Below are positions 52,144 to 61,526 of a DNA stretch of 64,000 nucleotides, one piece after another. The stretch lies in the NCBI GenBank assembly GCA_963205265.1, contig CAUJJI010000216.1, positions 1-64,000 on the forward strand, given 5' to 3'. The translations under genes were made by a program, and so were the position numbers. Within the stretch, counting starts at the first letter, position 1. Each line of letters begins with the position of its first letter. The notes beneath the pieces were generated by a model. It was not told where the DNA came from. It worked only from the letters and a program-made list of their open reading frames with translations, and did no database searches. This stretch comes from Pseudomonadota bacterium. Its GTDB lineage: Bacteria > Pseudomonadota > Alphaproteobacteria > Sphingomonadales > Sphingomonadaceae.

Positions 52144-52166
52144 TTCCGTACGAAAGATGTACGGAA
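52144..52166. repeat. Island-terminal inverted repeat TTCCGTAC-N7-GTACGGAA (right copy), upstream of int
   Basis: TTCCGTACGAAAGATGTACGGAA; same arms and spacing as 10494-10516. Confidence 0.85.
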
Positions 52167-52259
52167 AACTATGGCGGATTGCAATAGACTACCCTGACTA
52201 GAAAATGGCGGAAATTAGAGGATTCATTGTCTATCCTGCTCCACCGAGATGCAATTATA

Positions 52260-52311
52260 CACCCTTGGTAAGGGTGAGGTCGGGAGTTCAATCCTCCCCA
52301 GCAGCACCATC
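52260..52311 (+). repeat. attR-type direct repeat (tRNA-Thr 3' half)
   Basis: Exact 52-bp copy of 10413-10464. Confidence 0.93.
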
Positions 52312-52540
52312 GGCGCCGCGGTCCATCGCAGCGGACCAGCGCCAGAAGCGCCCGCGCGGCTCGCACCCGGGGGCGGGCGGAATTCTCCCCCCGGCTTGCG
52401 TCCAGGATCGGTACAGGCTGCGACAGGCCGCAGAAACTATGCCTTGCGCCGCGGCGGTTATGCGAGATAGTCGACCGCCGTGCAGCATCACGGCCGGACC
52501 AGGGCCGCGCCGACCTCGCCGGCCTTCATGGGCGATCGTT

Positions 52541-53950
52541 ATGAGAACCTGTCTTTCAGTCCTGCTCCCGGCCCTGGCGCTGTGCGGCGCTCCCGCGCTG
52601 GCAGGTCCGAAGCCCCCCGATGTCGCGGACTACGTGGCGCAGCCGGTGACCTATTCGTCCGGCAGCGTGGCCGGCGAGATCCTGGGAGACGGCTCGAACG
52701 CCCACGGCGGCACGCCCCCGGCTTTCGCCACGATGCCAGCCGACCTACCGACGGTGAAGCGGGCATCGCACCTCGAACCCGCGCCGTCCTTTTGCGGCGG
52801 CGACGCCGGCAGCGCGACGCGGTGCGGCGAGCCCGGCTGGCGCGAGGCCCAGCCGAAGTTCCGCCTCACGATCTCCTCGTTCAAGATGCTCTGTGACGAC
52901 CCCATCCGCAATTACGGCGAGCCGGGTGCGAGCCACTGCCATCAGTGGTACGGCAACAAGGCCGCCGACGCCTATTCCACCTACCGGTCGCTGCGCACCA
53001 AGAGCGACAGCAGCTCCGCAGGCGGCCCGCTGAACGCCACGGCCTACTGGTTCCCCCCTCCGTGCAAGCCCAATACGTTCGGCACCGGCAAGACCTACTG
53101 CGCGCGATCGAACTGGATCACCGTGTACTATGCGGCCGAAGTGCAGGCCGACGCGGCAAAGCTGGTGCGCATTCCGCGCGGCCTGCGATATGTCGCCGGA
53201 ACCCACATGGACGATCCGGACGACAACTACGCAAAGGCGGAGATCGCTGCGGCCAATGCCCAGCCCGGCACGGCGGGGCGGTATCAGTACGCCGGCAACG
53301 GTTTCAACGGCTGGCAGTGCTTCAACAACGGCGCCGTCGTGAATGTCGATGCCGACATCGGCGGCGGCAACATCTATTCGGCGCTGACCAAGCCGGACGG
53401 CTCCGACCCCTGGGGCGGCCGCTGCAAGGGTTCGTCCGCGCCGGGCATCACCGAATCGTTCGTCGTCGCCAACATCACGGCGGCAACTTGCTGGGACGGC
53501 GTCAACCTGTGGTCGACGGACGGCTACAAGCACATGCGCAACCTGGTGCGCGACGCCACCAACGGGCACCTCGTCTGCCCGAACGGCTGGTACCGCCTGC
53601 CGCGGCTCGAATTGAAGTTCTTCTTCACGTTCGACACCACGGGCGAATACACCGGCTATCGCCTGACCTCCGACGATATGGCGGCCGCGGCCGCGGGTCG
53701 TGCGATGCGCAACGGCGAGAGCTTCCACGCCGACTGGTTCGGGGGCTGGGACGACGAGACCTTCATGGCCTGGCAGCAGTTCTGCCTGGGGATCGGGCAG
53801 GCTCAGGCCTTCGAATGCAACGACAATACCATCAGCACCACCGAAAAGCTGCCGAGCGTGGCGCTACCCATCTATGGCACCGGCTCGCCCTCGGCGATGT
53901 TCCTCCTGCCGCAGCAGGCCGGCGGGCCGGAAACCTCCCACGCCCATTAG
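52541..53950 (+). CDS. DUF1996-domain secreted protein
   Basis: Signal peptide; C/H-rich CDDPIRNYGEPGASHCHQWYGN...; YWFPPPCKP. Confidence 0.8.
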   Translation: MRTCLSVLLPALALCGAPALAGPKPPDVADYVAQPVTYSSGSVAGEILGDGSNAHGGTPPAFATMPADLPTVKRASHLEPAPSFCGGDAGSATRCGEPGWREAQPKFRLTISSFKMLCDDPIRNYGEPGASHCHQWYGNKAADAYSTYRSLRTKSDSSSAGGPLNATAYWFPPPCKPNTFGTGKTYCARSNWITVYYAAEVQADAAKLVRIPRGLRYVAGTHMDDPDDNYAKAEIAAANAQPGTAGRYQYAGNGFNGWQCFNNGAVVNVDADIGGGNIYSALTKPDGSDPWGGRCKGSSAPGITESFVVANITAATCWDGVNLWSTDGYKHMRNLVRDATNGHLVCPNGWYRLPRLELKFFFTFDTTGEYTGYRLTSDDMAAAAAGRAMRNGESFHADWFGGWDDETFMAWQQFCLGIGQAQAFECNDNTISTTEKLPSVALPIYGTGSPSAMFLLPQQAGGPETSHAH

Positions 53951-53995
53951 TGTGCCAATGCCGGGCCTGGATCGAACTGCCCGCCGCGCGGCCGG

Positions 53996-54247
53996 TCATT
54001 GTCGCGTCTCCCAGGGGCGAGTGAGGCGGACGTCGTCGAACCAGGCGAGCGCGGCGCCTTCGTTCTCGACCACCCGGAAGGCCAGAGCCTCCAGCCCACC
54101 ATAGGCATAGTCCCGCGCCTGCCAGTTGGGCACGACGAAGACGACGCGCAGGCCTTCCGGCGGCATGTCGTCTTCCAGCAGCAGGGTCAGCTCGTTGTCG
54201 AAGTCCAGCTCTACCATGGGCCCAGAAAGAACCGGAATCGGTTGCAT
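53996..54247 (-). CDS. Hypothetical protein
   Basis: 83-aa ORF MQPIPVLSGPMVELDFDNELTLLLEDDMPPEGLRVVFVVPNWQARDYAYGG... Confidence 0.5.
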   Translation of the reverse strand: MQPIPVLSGPMVELDFDNELTLLLEDDMPPEGLRVVFVVPNWQARDYAYGGLEALAFRVVENEGAALAWFDDVRLTRPWETRQ

Positions 54248-54523
54248 CGCAACGCGGTAGGTTACGTAATGGCTTGTCCGGACCGGTGGATTAACGCTCC
54301 GGCAACCAGCGGCGGGGGCGCGGGATGGGGTGCGGGTCTATTCGCCGATCTGCGGAAGGCCCGCCTTCGCGCCGCGAGGAATATCGCCTCGCCTGGACCT
54401 TGCCCGAGCCGGTTCGCCGCGACGCGGACGCCCGCGGCGCGCAATTCCCCACTGGATAATTGGCGCAGTGCGGGCCAAGGGTGAGGCAAGCCGCCACCGC
54501 GCGCGATCCAGGAGAGAGAAGCC

Positions 54524-54967
54524 ATGAGCGAACCGCAGAAATCCGATCTGGGCACCGACATCACGCTGATCGGCGAGGAACACGTCCGCCGCTACCGCGA
54601 GACCGACGGCGCGGTGGGCTACGAATGGAACGGCGTGCCGACGCTGCTGCTGACGACCAAGGGCCGCAAGTCGGGCGAGCCGCGGACCATCGCCATCATC
54701 TTCCGCCAGGTCGGCGACGCCCAGGTGCTCATCGCCTCGAAGGGCGGTTCGCCCACCCATCCGCTGTGGTACCTGAACATCGAGGCCGATCCCGAGGTCG
54801 AAGTGCAGATCAAGGGCGAAAGGTTCGCCGCCCGGGCGCGCACCGCCGAGGGCGAGGAGCGCGAGCGGCTGTGGGCCGAAGCGGTCGCGGGCTGGCCGAA
54901 CTACGACGTCTACCAGTCGCGCACCACCCGCCGCATCCCGGTCGTGGTGCTCGAGCGCAAGGGCTGA
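54524..54967 (+). CDS. Nitroreductase-family deazaflavin-dependent oxidoreductase-like protein
   Basis: LLLTTKGRKSGEPRTIAIIFRQVGDAQVLIASKGGSPTHPLWYLNIEADPEVEVQIKGE. Confidence 0.88.
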   Translation: MSEPQKSDLGTDITLIGEEHVRRYRETDGAVGYEWNGVPTLLLTTKGRKSGEPRTIAIIFRQVGDAQVLIASKGGSPTHPLWYLNIEADPEVEVQIKGERFAARARTAEGEERERLWAEAVAGWPNYDVYQSRTTRRIPVVVLERKG

Positions 54968-55003
54968 GCCCGCGCAGGACGAGGATAGGGGGAGAGGGCC
55001 GCC

Positions 55004-55492
55004 ATGTTCCTGAAGGGCCATTATCAGAACGCCTACGTCACCCATGACCTCGCCCGGGCGATGGACATGATCTCGCAGCGCTACGGCGTCGCCGACTACA
55101 TCACTTTCGAGCCCGAGATGGCGCTGCGCACCGCCGAAGGCGAGCGGATGCAGCGGGTCAAGGTCGCGGCGACCTGGGTCGGCTGGCTGCAGATCGAACT
55201 GATCGAGCCGGTTTCCGGCTTCGTCGATCCGTTCCTGCCCTATCTCCCGGCCGACAAGGCGGACGCGGTGCCGCGCCTCCATCACATCTCGCTGCGCCGC
55301 GAGAGCCTGGAGGAGATCGCTGCCGAGAGCGACCGGCTGGGCCTGCCCTTCGTCTGCGAAGGCGGCATCCCCGACCTGGTCTTCCGCTATCTCGATGCCC
55401 GCGACACGCTCGGCCACTATCTCGAATATGTCTGGGCCTCGCCGGCCGGCTGGGAGATGGTCGGCTGGCCGCAGGGTCGCCCGGCGACCTGA
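55004..55492 (+). CDS. VOC-family (glyoxalase-like) protein
   Basis: YVTHDLARAMDMISQRYGV...; HHISLRRESLEEI...; GHYLEYVW. Confidence 0.75.
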   Translation: MFLKGHYQNAYVTHDLARAMDMISQRYGVADYITFEPEMALRTAEGERMQRVKVAATWVGWLQIELIEPVSGFVDPFLPYLPADKADAVPRLHHISLRRESLEEIAAESDRLGLPFVCEGGIPDLVFRYLDARDTLGHYLEYVWASPAGWEMVGWPQGRPAT

Positions 55493-55642
55493 CCGCCTCG
55501 CCGTTTACCATTCCTGCGCAACATTGCCGCTATACAGGCCCCGGCCGGGGGGATAACCTCTCCGGGACAAGACATGTGCCGAACTCGGCCAGAATTCAGC
55601 CGGTTCGGGGCCACCGTATGGGGCGGAACGGGGGGAAGAGGA

Positions 55643-56998
55643 ATGGCTGTCACGGATCACGTCGATTTCAACGGATTCATGGAAGGGGTGAAGCGGCGCA
55701 ATCCGCACCAGCCCGAATTCGTCCAGGCGGTGCAGGAAGTCGCCGAGGACATCTTCGATTTCATCGCCGACAAGGAACAATACCACGAGCAGCAGATCCT
55801 GCGCCGCATCGCCGAGCCGGATCGCGTCGTCTCGTTCCGCGTCTGCTGGGAAGACGACAACGGCGGCATCCGCGTCCAGCGCGGCTGGCGGGTGCAGAAC
55901 AACAACGCGATCGGCCCCTACAAGGGCGGCATTCGCTTCCATCCCAGCGTCAACGAGAGCGTGCTGAAGTTCCTCGCTTTCGAGCAGACTTTCAAGAACG
56001 CGCTGACCGGCCTGCCGATGGGCGGCGGCAAGGGCGGCTCCAACTTCAATCCCAAGGGCAAGAGCGTGCGCGAGATCATGCGCTTCTGCCAGAGCTTCAT
56101 GACCGAGCTCTACCGCCACATCGGCGCCGACGTCGACGTGCCGGCGGGAGACATCGGCGTCGGCGGGCGCGAGATCGGCTTCATGTTCGGGCAGTACAAG
56201 CGCATCACCAATCACTTCACCGGGGTGCTGACCGGCAAGGGCCTGGAATACGGCGGCTCGCTGATCCGGCCGGAAGCGACGGGCTACGGCGCGGTCTATT
56301 TCCTGGCCGAGATGCTCGCCACCAAGGACGAGGACCTGCACGGCAAGACCGCGGTGATCTCCGGCTCGGGCAATGTCGCGACTCATGCCGCGGAAAAGAT
56401 CGTCCAGCTCGGCGGCAAGGTGCTGACGCTGTCCGATTCGGGCGGCTTCGTCTACGATCCGGACGGCATCACCCAGGAGAAGATCGACTGGGTGAAAGTG
56501 CACAAGACGCATCGCCGCGGCAAGATCGAGGAATATGTCGCGGAATACCCCAAGGCGACTTTCACCGCCGGCAAGACCCCGTGGGGCGTGCCATGCGACC
56601 TGGCGCTGCCCTGCGCCACCCAGAACGAACTGCTCGGCGACGATGCCCGCACGCTGGTCGCCAACGGCTGCCGGGCGGTATCGGAAGGCGCCAACATGCC
56701 GACCGACCTCGACGGCGTGCACGTCTTCAAGCACGCGAAGCTGCTCTATGCCCCGGGCAAGGCCGCCAATGCCGGCGGCGTCGCCGTCTCGGGCCTGGAG
56801 ATGAGCCAGAATTCCGAACGCCGCCCGTGGAAGGAGGAAGAGCTGCAGCAGATGCTCAGGGACATCATGTCCGGCATCCACAAGACTTGCCGCACTTACG
56901 GCGATCGCGGCGGCGGCTACATCGACTACGTCAAGGGCGCGAACATCGGCGGCTTCAAGAAGGTCGCCGACGCGATGCTGGCTTTCGGGGTGGTGTGA
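55643..56998 (+). CDS. gdhA: Glutamate dehydrogenase
   Basis: GPYKGGIRFHPSVNESVLKFLAFEQTFKNALTGLPMGGGKGGSNFNPKGKS; VISGSGNVATHAAEK. Confidence 0.95.
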   Translation: MAVTDHVDFNGFMEGVKRRNPHQPEFVQAVQEVAEDIFDFIADKEQYHEQQILRRIAEPDRVVSFRVCWEDDNGGIRVQRGWRVQNNNAIGPYKGGIRFHPSVNESVLKFLAFEQTFKNALTGLPMGGGKGGSNFNPKGKSVREIMRFCQSFMTELYRHIGADVDVPAGDIGVGGREIGFMFGQYKRITNHFTGVLTGKGLEYGGSLIRPEATGYGAVYFLAEMLATKDEDLHGKTAVISGSGNVATHAAEKIVQLGGKVLTLSDSGGFVYDPDGITQEKIDWVKVHKTHRRGKIEEYVAEYPKATFTAGKTPWGVPCDLALPCATQNELLGDDARTLVANGCRAVSEGANMPTDLDGVHVFKHAKLLYAPGKAANAGGVAVSGLEMSQNSERRPWKEEELQQMLRDIMSGIHKTCRTYGDRGGGYIDYVKGANIGGFKKVADAMLAFGVV

Positions 56999-57080
56999 TT
57001 CGGGGCCGGGTGCGGGCTCCAAGCCTTCGCCTCGGGGGGAGGGGGAGAGTGGCGCCTGCCTGCTCCCCTCTGTTCTTCCC

Positions 57081-58001
57081 TCACCGCACCCCGAGCAGCG
57101 CCGCCTGCTCGCGCAGTTCCGCCGCGCGCGCCGGGTTGGCGGCGACGGCCGCCCCCAGCGCGGCCTTCGCCTTTTCCTCCTCGCCCAGCGTCATCCGGCT
57201 GCGGATCAGCATGATCCAGCCTTCGACATTGCCGGGCTGCTGCTCGAGCCGCGCTTCGAGGCGGGCGACCATGCCCTCGGCCATGTCGCGTTGCCGGCTG
57301 GGCGGGATGGCCGATGCCGCACGCAGGTCCTGCGCGTCGGGGCCGGGGATCGCGCGGGTGGCGAGCGGAGCCGCCGCCGCCGGTGACCTGGCGGAAGCCG
57401 CCGCGATCCGCGCGGCGACGTCGATGCCGTTGATCTTGCCGACCTGCTCGATGGTGCGGACGAGGTCGCTGCGCCAGGGGGCATCGGCCGGCGAATCCTC
57501 GAGCAGGGCCAGCCAGTCGCCGATCGCCCCGGCATGGTCGCCGGCGAGGTCGCGCTTCACCGCGAGGAAATAGCGCGACCGTTCGTCGCCGGCATTGAGC
57601 GCGAGGGCCTTTTCGAAAGCCGCGACGGCCGCGGCGGGCATGGGATCGCGCTCGCTGGCCATGACGTGCGCCTCGCCCAGCGCCGCCCAGAGGATCGCCT
57701 TGCCGGGCGCCAGCGCCGTCGCCCGCTCGTAGGCGCGGACGGAGTCGGCAAAGCGGCCTTGCGAGAAATAGGCCAGACCCAGCGATCCCCAGGCGGTGCC
57801 GTTCTGCGGATCTGCCTGCACTTTCGCTTCCAGCGCATCGATCGAGAGCGTGCCGGCGGAAGCGGTGGCTTGCGCGGCCGGAGCCGGCTCGGCGGCGCGC
57901 TGGCGCCAGATGCCATAGGCCACTGCCAGCACGGCGACCAGGGCTGCGGCGAGCAGCACCAAGGTCCCGCCCCGCGGGCCTCTAGCAGCGTCCCTGTCCA
58001 T
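57081..58001 (-). CDS. Membrane-anchored TPR protein (CcmI/CcmH-like, cytochrome c biogenesis)
   Basis: Single N-terminal TM then TPRs LEAKVQADPQNGTAWGSLGLAYFSQGRFADSVRAYERATALAPG. Confidence 0.75.
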   Translation of the reverse strand: MDRDAARGPRGGTLVLLAAALVAVLAVAYGIWRQRAAEPAPAAQATASAGTLSIDALEAKVQADPQNGTAWGSLGLAYFSQGRFADSVRAYERATALAPGKAILWAALGEAHVMASERDPMPAAAVAAFEKALALNAGDERSRYFLAVKRDLAGDHAGAIGDWLALLEDSPADAPWRSDLVRTIEQVGKINGIDVAARIAAASARSPAAAAPLATRAIPGPDAQDLRAASAIPPSRQRDMAEGMVARLEARLEQQPGNVEGWIMLIRSRMTLGEEEKAKAALGAAVAANPARAAELREQAALLGVR

Positions 58002-58071
58002 CGCGGCGCTCCGTCCGTCGTTTCGGTTTGGAGACAAGACTTGCGAAACTTCCGCCAAGAAAGCAAACATC

Positions 58072-60609
58072 GTGCAGAGCGGTGGGGGGATCGCCGTGGT
58101 TGACAGCGTCCGCATTGCCATAGTGGGTTCGGGGCCGGCAGGGCTCTCTGCCGCGGCGCGCGCAGCGCAGCTGCAGATTCCGCATGTCCTGCTGGAAAAG
58201 ACCGACCACCTCTCCGACACGATCTACAAGTACCAGAAGGGCAAGCACGTCATGGCGACGCCCTCGTCGCTGGTGCTGCGCTCGGACCTCGATTTCGCGG
58301 CGGGCAAGCGCGAAGCCGTGCTCGAGACCTGGGACGCGCAAAGCGCCCAGCGTGGTGCAGCGGTCCGGCTGCAGGCGGACGTCGTCGGCATCGCGGGCGC
58401 CAAGGGCGATTTCACGCTGACGCTCAAGGGCGGCGGCACGATCAAGGCCGAGGCGGTGATCCTGGCGATCGGCACCCAGGGCAATCCCAATCTGCTGCGC
58501 TGCCCGATCGGCGAAGGCGCGGTGGTGCAGTATCAGCTCGACGATCCCGACGAATATATCGACGAGCACATCACCGTCATCGGCACCGGCGACGCCGGCA
58601 TCGAGAACGCGATGGGGCTTGCCGCCAATCCCGAGCAGCGCAACGTCGTCAGCATCCTCAACCGCTCGACCGAGTTCGCCTCGGCCAAGGACGCCAACGT
58701 CAAGGCGCTGCTGGCGATGGAGCAGGCGGGCCGCATCCAGATACTGCGCGAGACCACCGTCGCGCGCATCGATCGCGGCACGATCACGCTCGACACCCGC
58801 GACGGCGAGCTGACGATGCCGTGCAGCCGGGTCATTTCGCGCATGGGCTCGGCGCCGCCGCGCGCCTTCGTCGAGGCCTGCTGCGCCGCGTTCGAGGATA
58901 AGGACGGCAAGCGCGTGATCGTGCCGGGCACCGGCGTGCAGTTCACCAGCGCCGACCGCGTCGCCTATCCGAAGCTGTCCCCGCAGTTCGAAACGACAGT
59001 GCCGGGCATCTACGTGATCGGCGCGCTCGCCGGCTATCCGCTGATCAAGCACTGCATGAACCAGGGCTACGACGTGGTCGAGTTCATCAACGGCAACACC
59101 GCGCTCAAGCCCGCGGACGAGCCGATTCTCGCCGCGAAGTTCGCCGCCCTGCCCGGCGATCGCCCGGTCGACGAATGGCTGGAGCTGTTCGGCAGCGGCA
59201 TCGACATCTTCCGCGAGGTCTCGCCCTTGCAGCTGCGCGAGCTGATGCTCGATTCGCAGGTCCACGCCTTCGCCGCCGGCGAAGTGATCTTCGAGCGCAA
59301 CGATCCCGGCTCGTCGCTGTTCGCCATCGCCCGGGGATCGGTGCTGGTGCAGGTCGACAAGGACGATCCGGGCAAGACCGTGGCGATCGGCCAGGGCTCG
59401 ATCTTCGGCGAGGTCGGCCTGATTTCGGGCCGGCGCCGCGGCGCGACGATCCGCGCGGCGGAACCGACGGTCGCGGTCGAGCTGGACCGCAACGCCGCGC
59501 TGAAGCTGATCTCGACGGTCCCGGCCGCCGGCCGGGCGATCACCCGCACGTCGATCGAGCGGCAGCTGCTGCAGATCTTCGGTTCGGGGCTGACCGCCGA
59601 AGACGTCGCCGAAGTGGTCGATGCCGCCGAAGTCCAGACCAGGCGCGCGGGCGAGGTGGTGCTGGCCGAAGGCGACGCCAACGACGCGCCGGGCGGCAGG
59701 GACGTCTTCATCATCCGCCGCGGCTCGATGATCGTCGAGAAGGCGATCGCCGGCAAGCAGGTGTTCCTCAGCTATCTGCCGGCCGGCTCCTATGTCGGCG
59801 AAATGGCGTTGATCGACAATGCGCCCCGCTCGGCAACGGTCAAGGCGGCGATCAAGTCGGAAGTCATCCGCCTGCCCGGCGACGCCTTCGCCCGTCTGCT
59901 CGAACGCAAGCCCGAGCTGCTGCGCCGTGCCCGCGCCGACATGGAGGACCGGCGCCAGATCAACAGCTTCATCGAGGGCCGCAAGGAGAACTTCTCGGGC
60001 GCCGTCGACCTCTATTCGCAGACCGCGCAGTTCCTGCTCGACAACGGCGTCGGCGAGGCGACCGACGTGCTGCTGATCGACGAGAAGCTCTGCGTCGGCT
60101 GCGACAATTGCGAAAAGGCCTGTGCCGACAGCCACGAGGGGCTGTCGCGGCTCGATCGCGAGGCCGGGACGACCTATGCCCATCTCCACGTCCCGACCAG
60201 CTGCCGGCACTGCGAGCACCCGCACTGCATGGCCGATTGCCCGCCCAACGCCATCCACCGCGGCCAGGACGGCGAGGTGTTCATCGACGACAGCTGCATC
60301 GGCTGCGGCAATTGCCAGCGCAACTGCCCCTACGGCGTGATCCGCATGGACAGCGTGCCGCCGCCGCGGCCTTCGCTGCTCAAATGGCTGTTCCTCGGAG
60401 AGGGGCCGGGGCCTGGCGAGCCGACCAAGGCCTGGCGCAAGCAGCATGCCGTGCCGGGCGAGGAGAGCCCGAAGAAGGCGATCAAGTGCGACATGTGCTC
60501 GGGCATCGACGGCGGCCCGGCCTGCGTCCGCGCCTGCCCGACCGGGGCGGCGATCCGCGTCTCGCCCGAGACCTTCCTGTCGGTCGCGCGGATGGGGGAG
60601 GAAGGCTGA
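58072..60609 (+). CDS. Fused FAD/NAD(P) oxidoreductase + two cyclic-nucleotide-binding domains + four 4Fe-4S motifs
   Basis: GSGPAGLSAAARAAQ; FGEVGLISGRRRGATI and VGEMALIDNAPRSATV; CVGCDNCEKAC, CRHCEHPHCMADCP, CIGCGNCQRNCP, CDMCSGIDGGPACVRACP. Confidence 0.92.
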   Translation: MQSGGGIAVVDSVRIAIVGSGPAGLSAAARAAQLQIPHVLLEKTDHLSDTIYKYQKGKHVMATPSSLVLRSDLDFAAGKREAVLETWDAQSAQRGAAVRLQADVVGIAGAKGDFTLTLKGGGTIKAEAVILAIGTQGNPNLLRCPIGEGAVVQYQLDDPDEYIDEHITVIGTGDAGIENAMGLAANPEQRNVVSILNRSTEFASAKDANVKALLAMEQAGRIQILRETTVARIDRGTITLDTRDGELTMPCSRVISRMGSAPPRAFVEACCAAFEDKDGKRVIVPGTGVQFTSADRVAYPKLSPQFETTVPGIYVIGALAGYPLIKHCMNQGYDVVEFINGNTALKPADEPILAAKFAALPGDRPVDEWLELFGSGIDIFREVSPLQLRELMLDSQVHAFAAGEVIFERNDPGSSLFAIARGSVLVQVDKDDPGKTVAIGQGSIFGEVGLISGRRRGATIRAAEPTVAVELDRNAALKLISTVPAAGRAITRTSIERQLLQIFGSGLTAEDVAEVVDAAEVQTRRAGEVVLAEGDANDAPGGRDVFIIRRGSMIVEKAIAGKQVFLSYLPAGSYVGEMALIDNAPRSATVKAAIKSEVIRLPGDAFARLLERKPELLRRARADMEDRRQINSFIEGRKENFSGAVDLYSQTAQFLLDNGVGEATDVLLIDEKLCVGCDNCEKACADSHEGLSRLDREAGTTYAHLHVPTSCRHCEHPHCMADCPPNAIHRGQDGEVFIDDSCIGCGNCQRNCPYGVIRMDSVPPPRPSLLKWLFLGEGPGPGEPTKAWRKQHAVPGEESPKKAIKCDMCSGIDGGPACVRACPTGAAIRVSPETFLSVARMGEEG

Positions 60610-61511
60610 TGGCGAGCGTCGCTTCGCGTACCGAGCCGGCGGCCGAAGCCGCGGCCACGCCGCGCCCGTCGCGGCTCGTCCAGACCAGCCACGAGGGCTT
60701 CCTGCGCCATGCCCGCTTCCGCTGGCTCAAGATCGCCGCCGTGCTCAGCCTCGCGGCGATCGTCGGCTACTTCGCCGCCGACGTCGAGCCGCGGCCCAAC
60801 GGCGGCAGCTGGTACGGATACCTGCTGGGCACGATCGGCGCGCTGCTGATCGTCTGGCTGTCGCTGATCGGCATCCGCAAGCGGGCGATGACGCCGGGCA
60901 AGTGGTCGCTCAAGGCCTGGACCTCGGCGCACGTCTACCTCGGCCTCTCGCTGATCGTCGTGGCGACGCTGCACACCGGCTTCCAGCTCGGCTGGAACGT
61001 GCACACGCTGGCCTATGGGCTGATGCTGCTGGTGATCGCCTCGGGCGTGTTCGGCATCGTCGTCTACGCCAACCTGCCGCAGGCGCTCAGCAACAACCGC
61101 GAGCAGATGACCCAGCGCCAGATGATCGAGGCGGTGCAGGCGCTCGATCGCCAGCTGCAGGACGCGGCGCAGCCGCTGGGGCGCGGCCAGGCCGACCTGG
61201 TCATCGCCGCCCTGGCCGAGGACCCCTTCGGCGGCGGCATCTCGCGGCGGCTGTCGGGCCGCTACCCCGGTTGCGCGACGGCACGCGCGATCGAGGGGCT
61301 CGGCCTGGCCGACGCGCGCGGGGCCGGCGATCCGGCGAGCGACAAGGTGGTGAAGCTGCTGATCCGCCGCCAGACGCAGCTGGCGCGCATCCGGCGGCAC
61401 TTGCGCATCAGGGCGCTGCTCGAGATCTGGCTCTACGTGCACGTGCCGGCGACCTTCGCGCTCATCGCCGCGCTGTTCGCCCATATCCTCAGCGTGTTCT
61501 TCTACTGGTAG
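60609..61511 (+). CDS. Integral membrane protein, b-type-cytochrome-like
   Basis: ~5 predicted TM helices with intramembrane His (AHVYLGL, LHTGF, NVHTLAYG, YVHVPATF, FAHILSV); TGATG overlap with previous gene. Confidence 0.75.
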   Translation: MASVASRTEPAAEAAATPRPSRLVQTSHEGFLRHARFRWLKIAAVLSLAAIVGYFAADVEPRPNGGSWYGYLLGTIGALLIVWLSLIGIRKRAMTPGKWSLKAWTSAHVYLGLSLIVVATLHTGFQLGWNVHTLAYGLMLLVIASGVFGIVVYANLPQALSNNREQMTQRQMIEAVQALDRQLQDAAQPLGRGQADLVIAALAEDPFGGGISRRLSGRYPGCATARAIEGLGLADARGAGDPASDKVVKLLIRRQTQLARIRRHLRIRALLEIWLYVHVPATFALIAALFAHILSVFFYW

Positions 61512-61526
61512 CGGCGGGCGAGGGGC

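Larger units (their letters stand above)
10413..52311. mobile_element. Integrative genomic island in tRNA-Thr carrying sugar/ester catabolic cargo
   Basis: 52-bp exact direct repeats (10413-10464, 52260-52311), integrase at right end, matching 23-bp inverted repeats inside both termini. Confidence 0.9.

Noticed and set aside
52260-52311. Second tRNA-Thr gene
   Set aside because: Only the 3' half is present; acceptor 5' strand and D-arm are missing, so it is an att repeat
52169-52366. ORF (-) with WCCWGGLNSRPHPYQGC
   Set aside because: Antisense translation of the attR tRNA fragment
57982-60447. 821-aa ORF (-) opposite the FAD/CNB/Fe-S gene
   Set aside because: Antisense artefact of GC-rich codon usage
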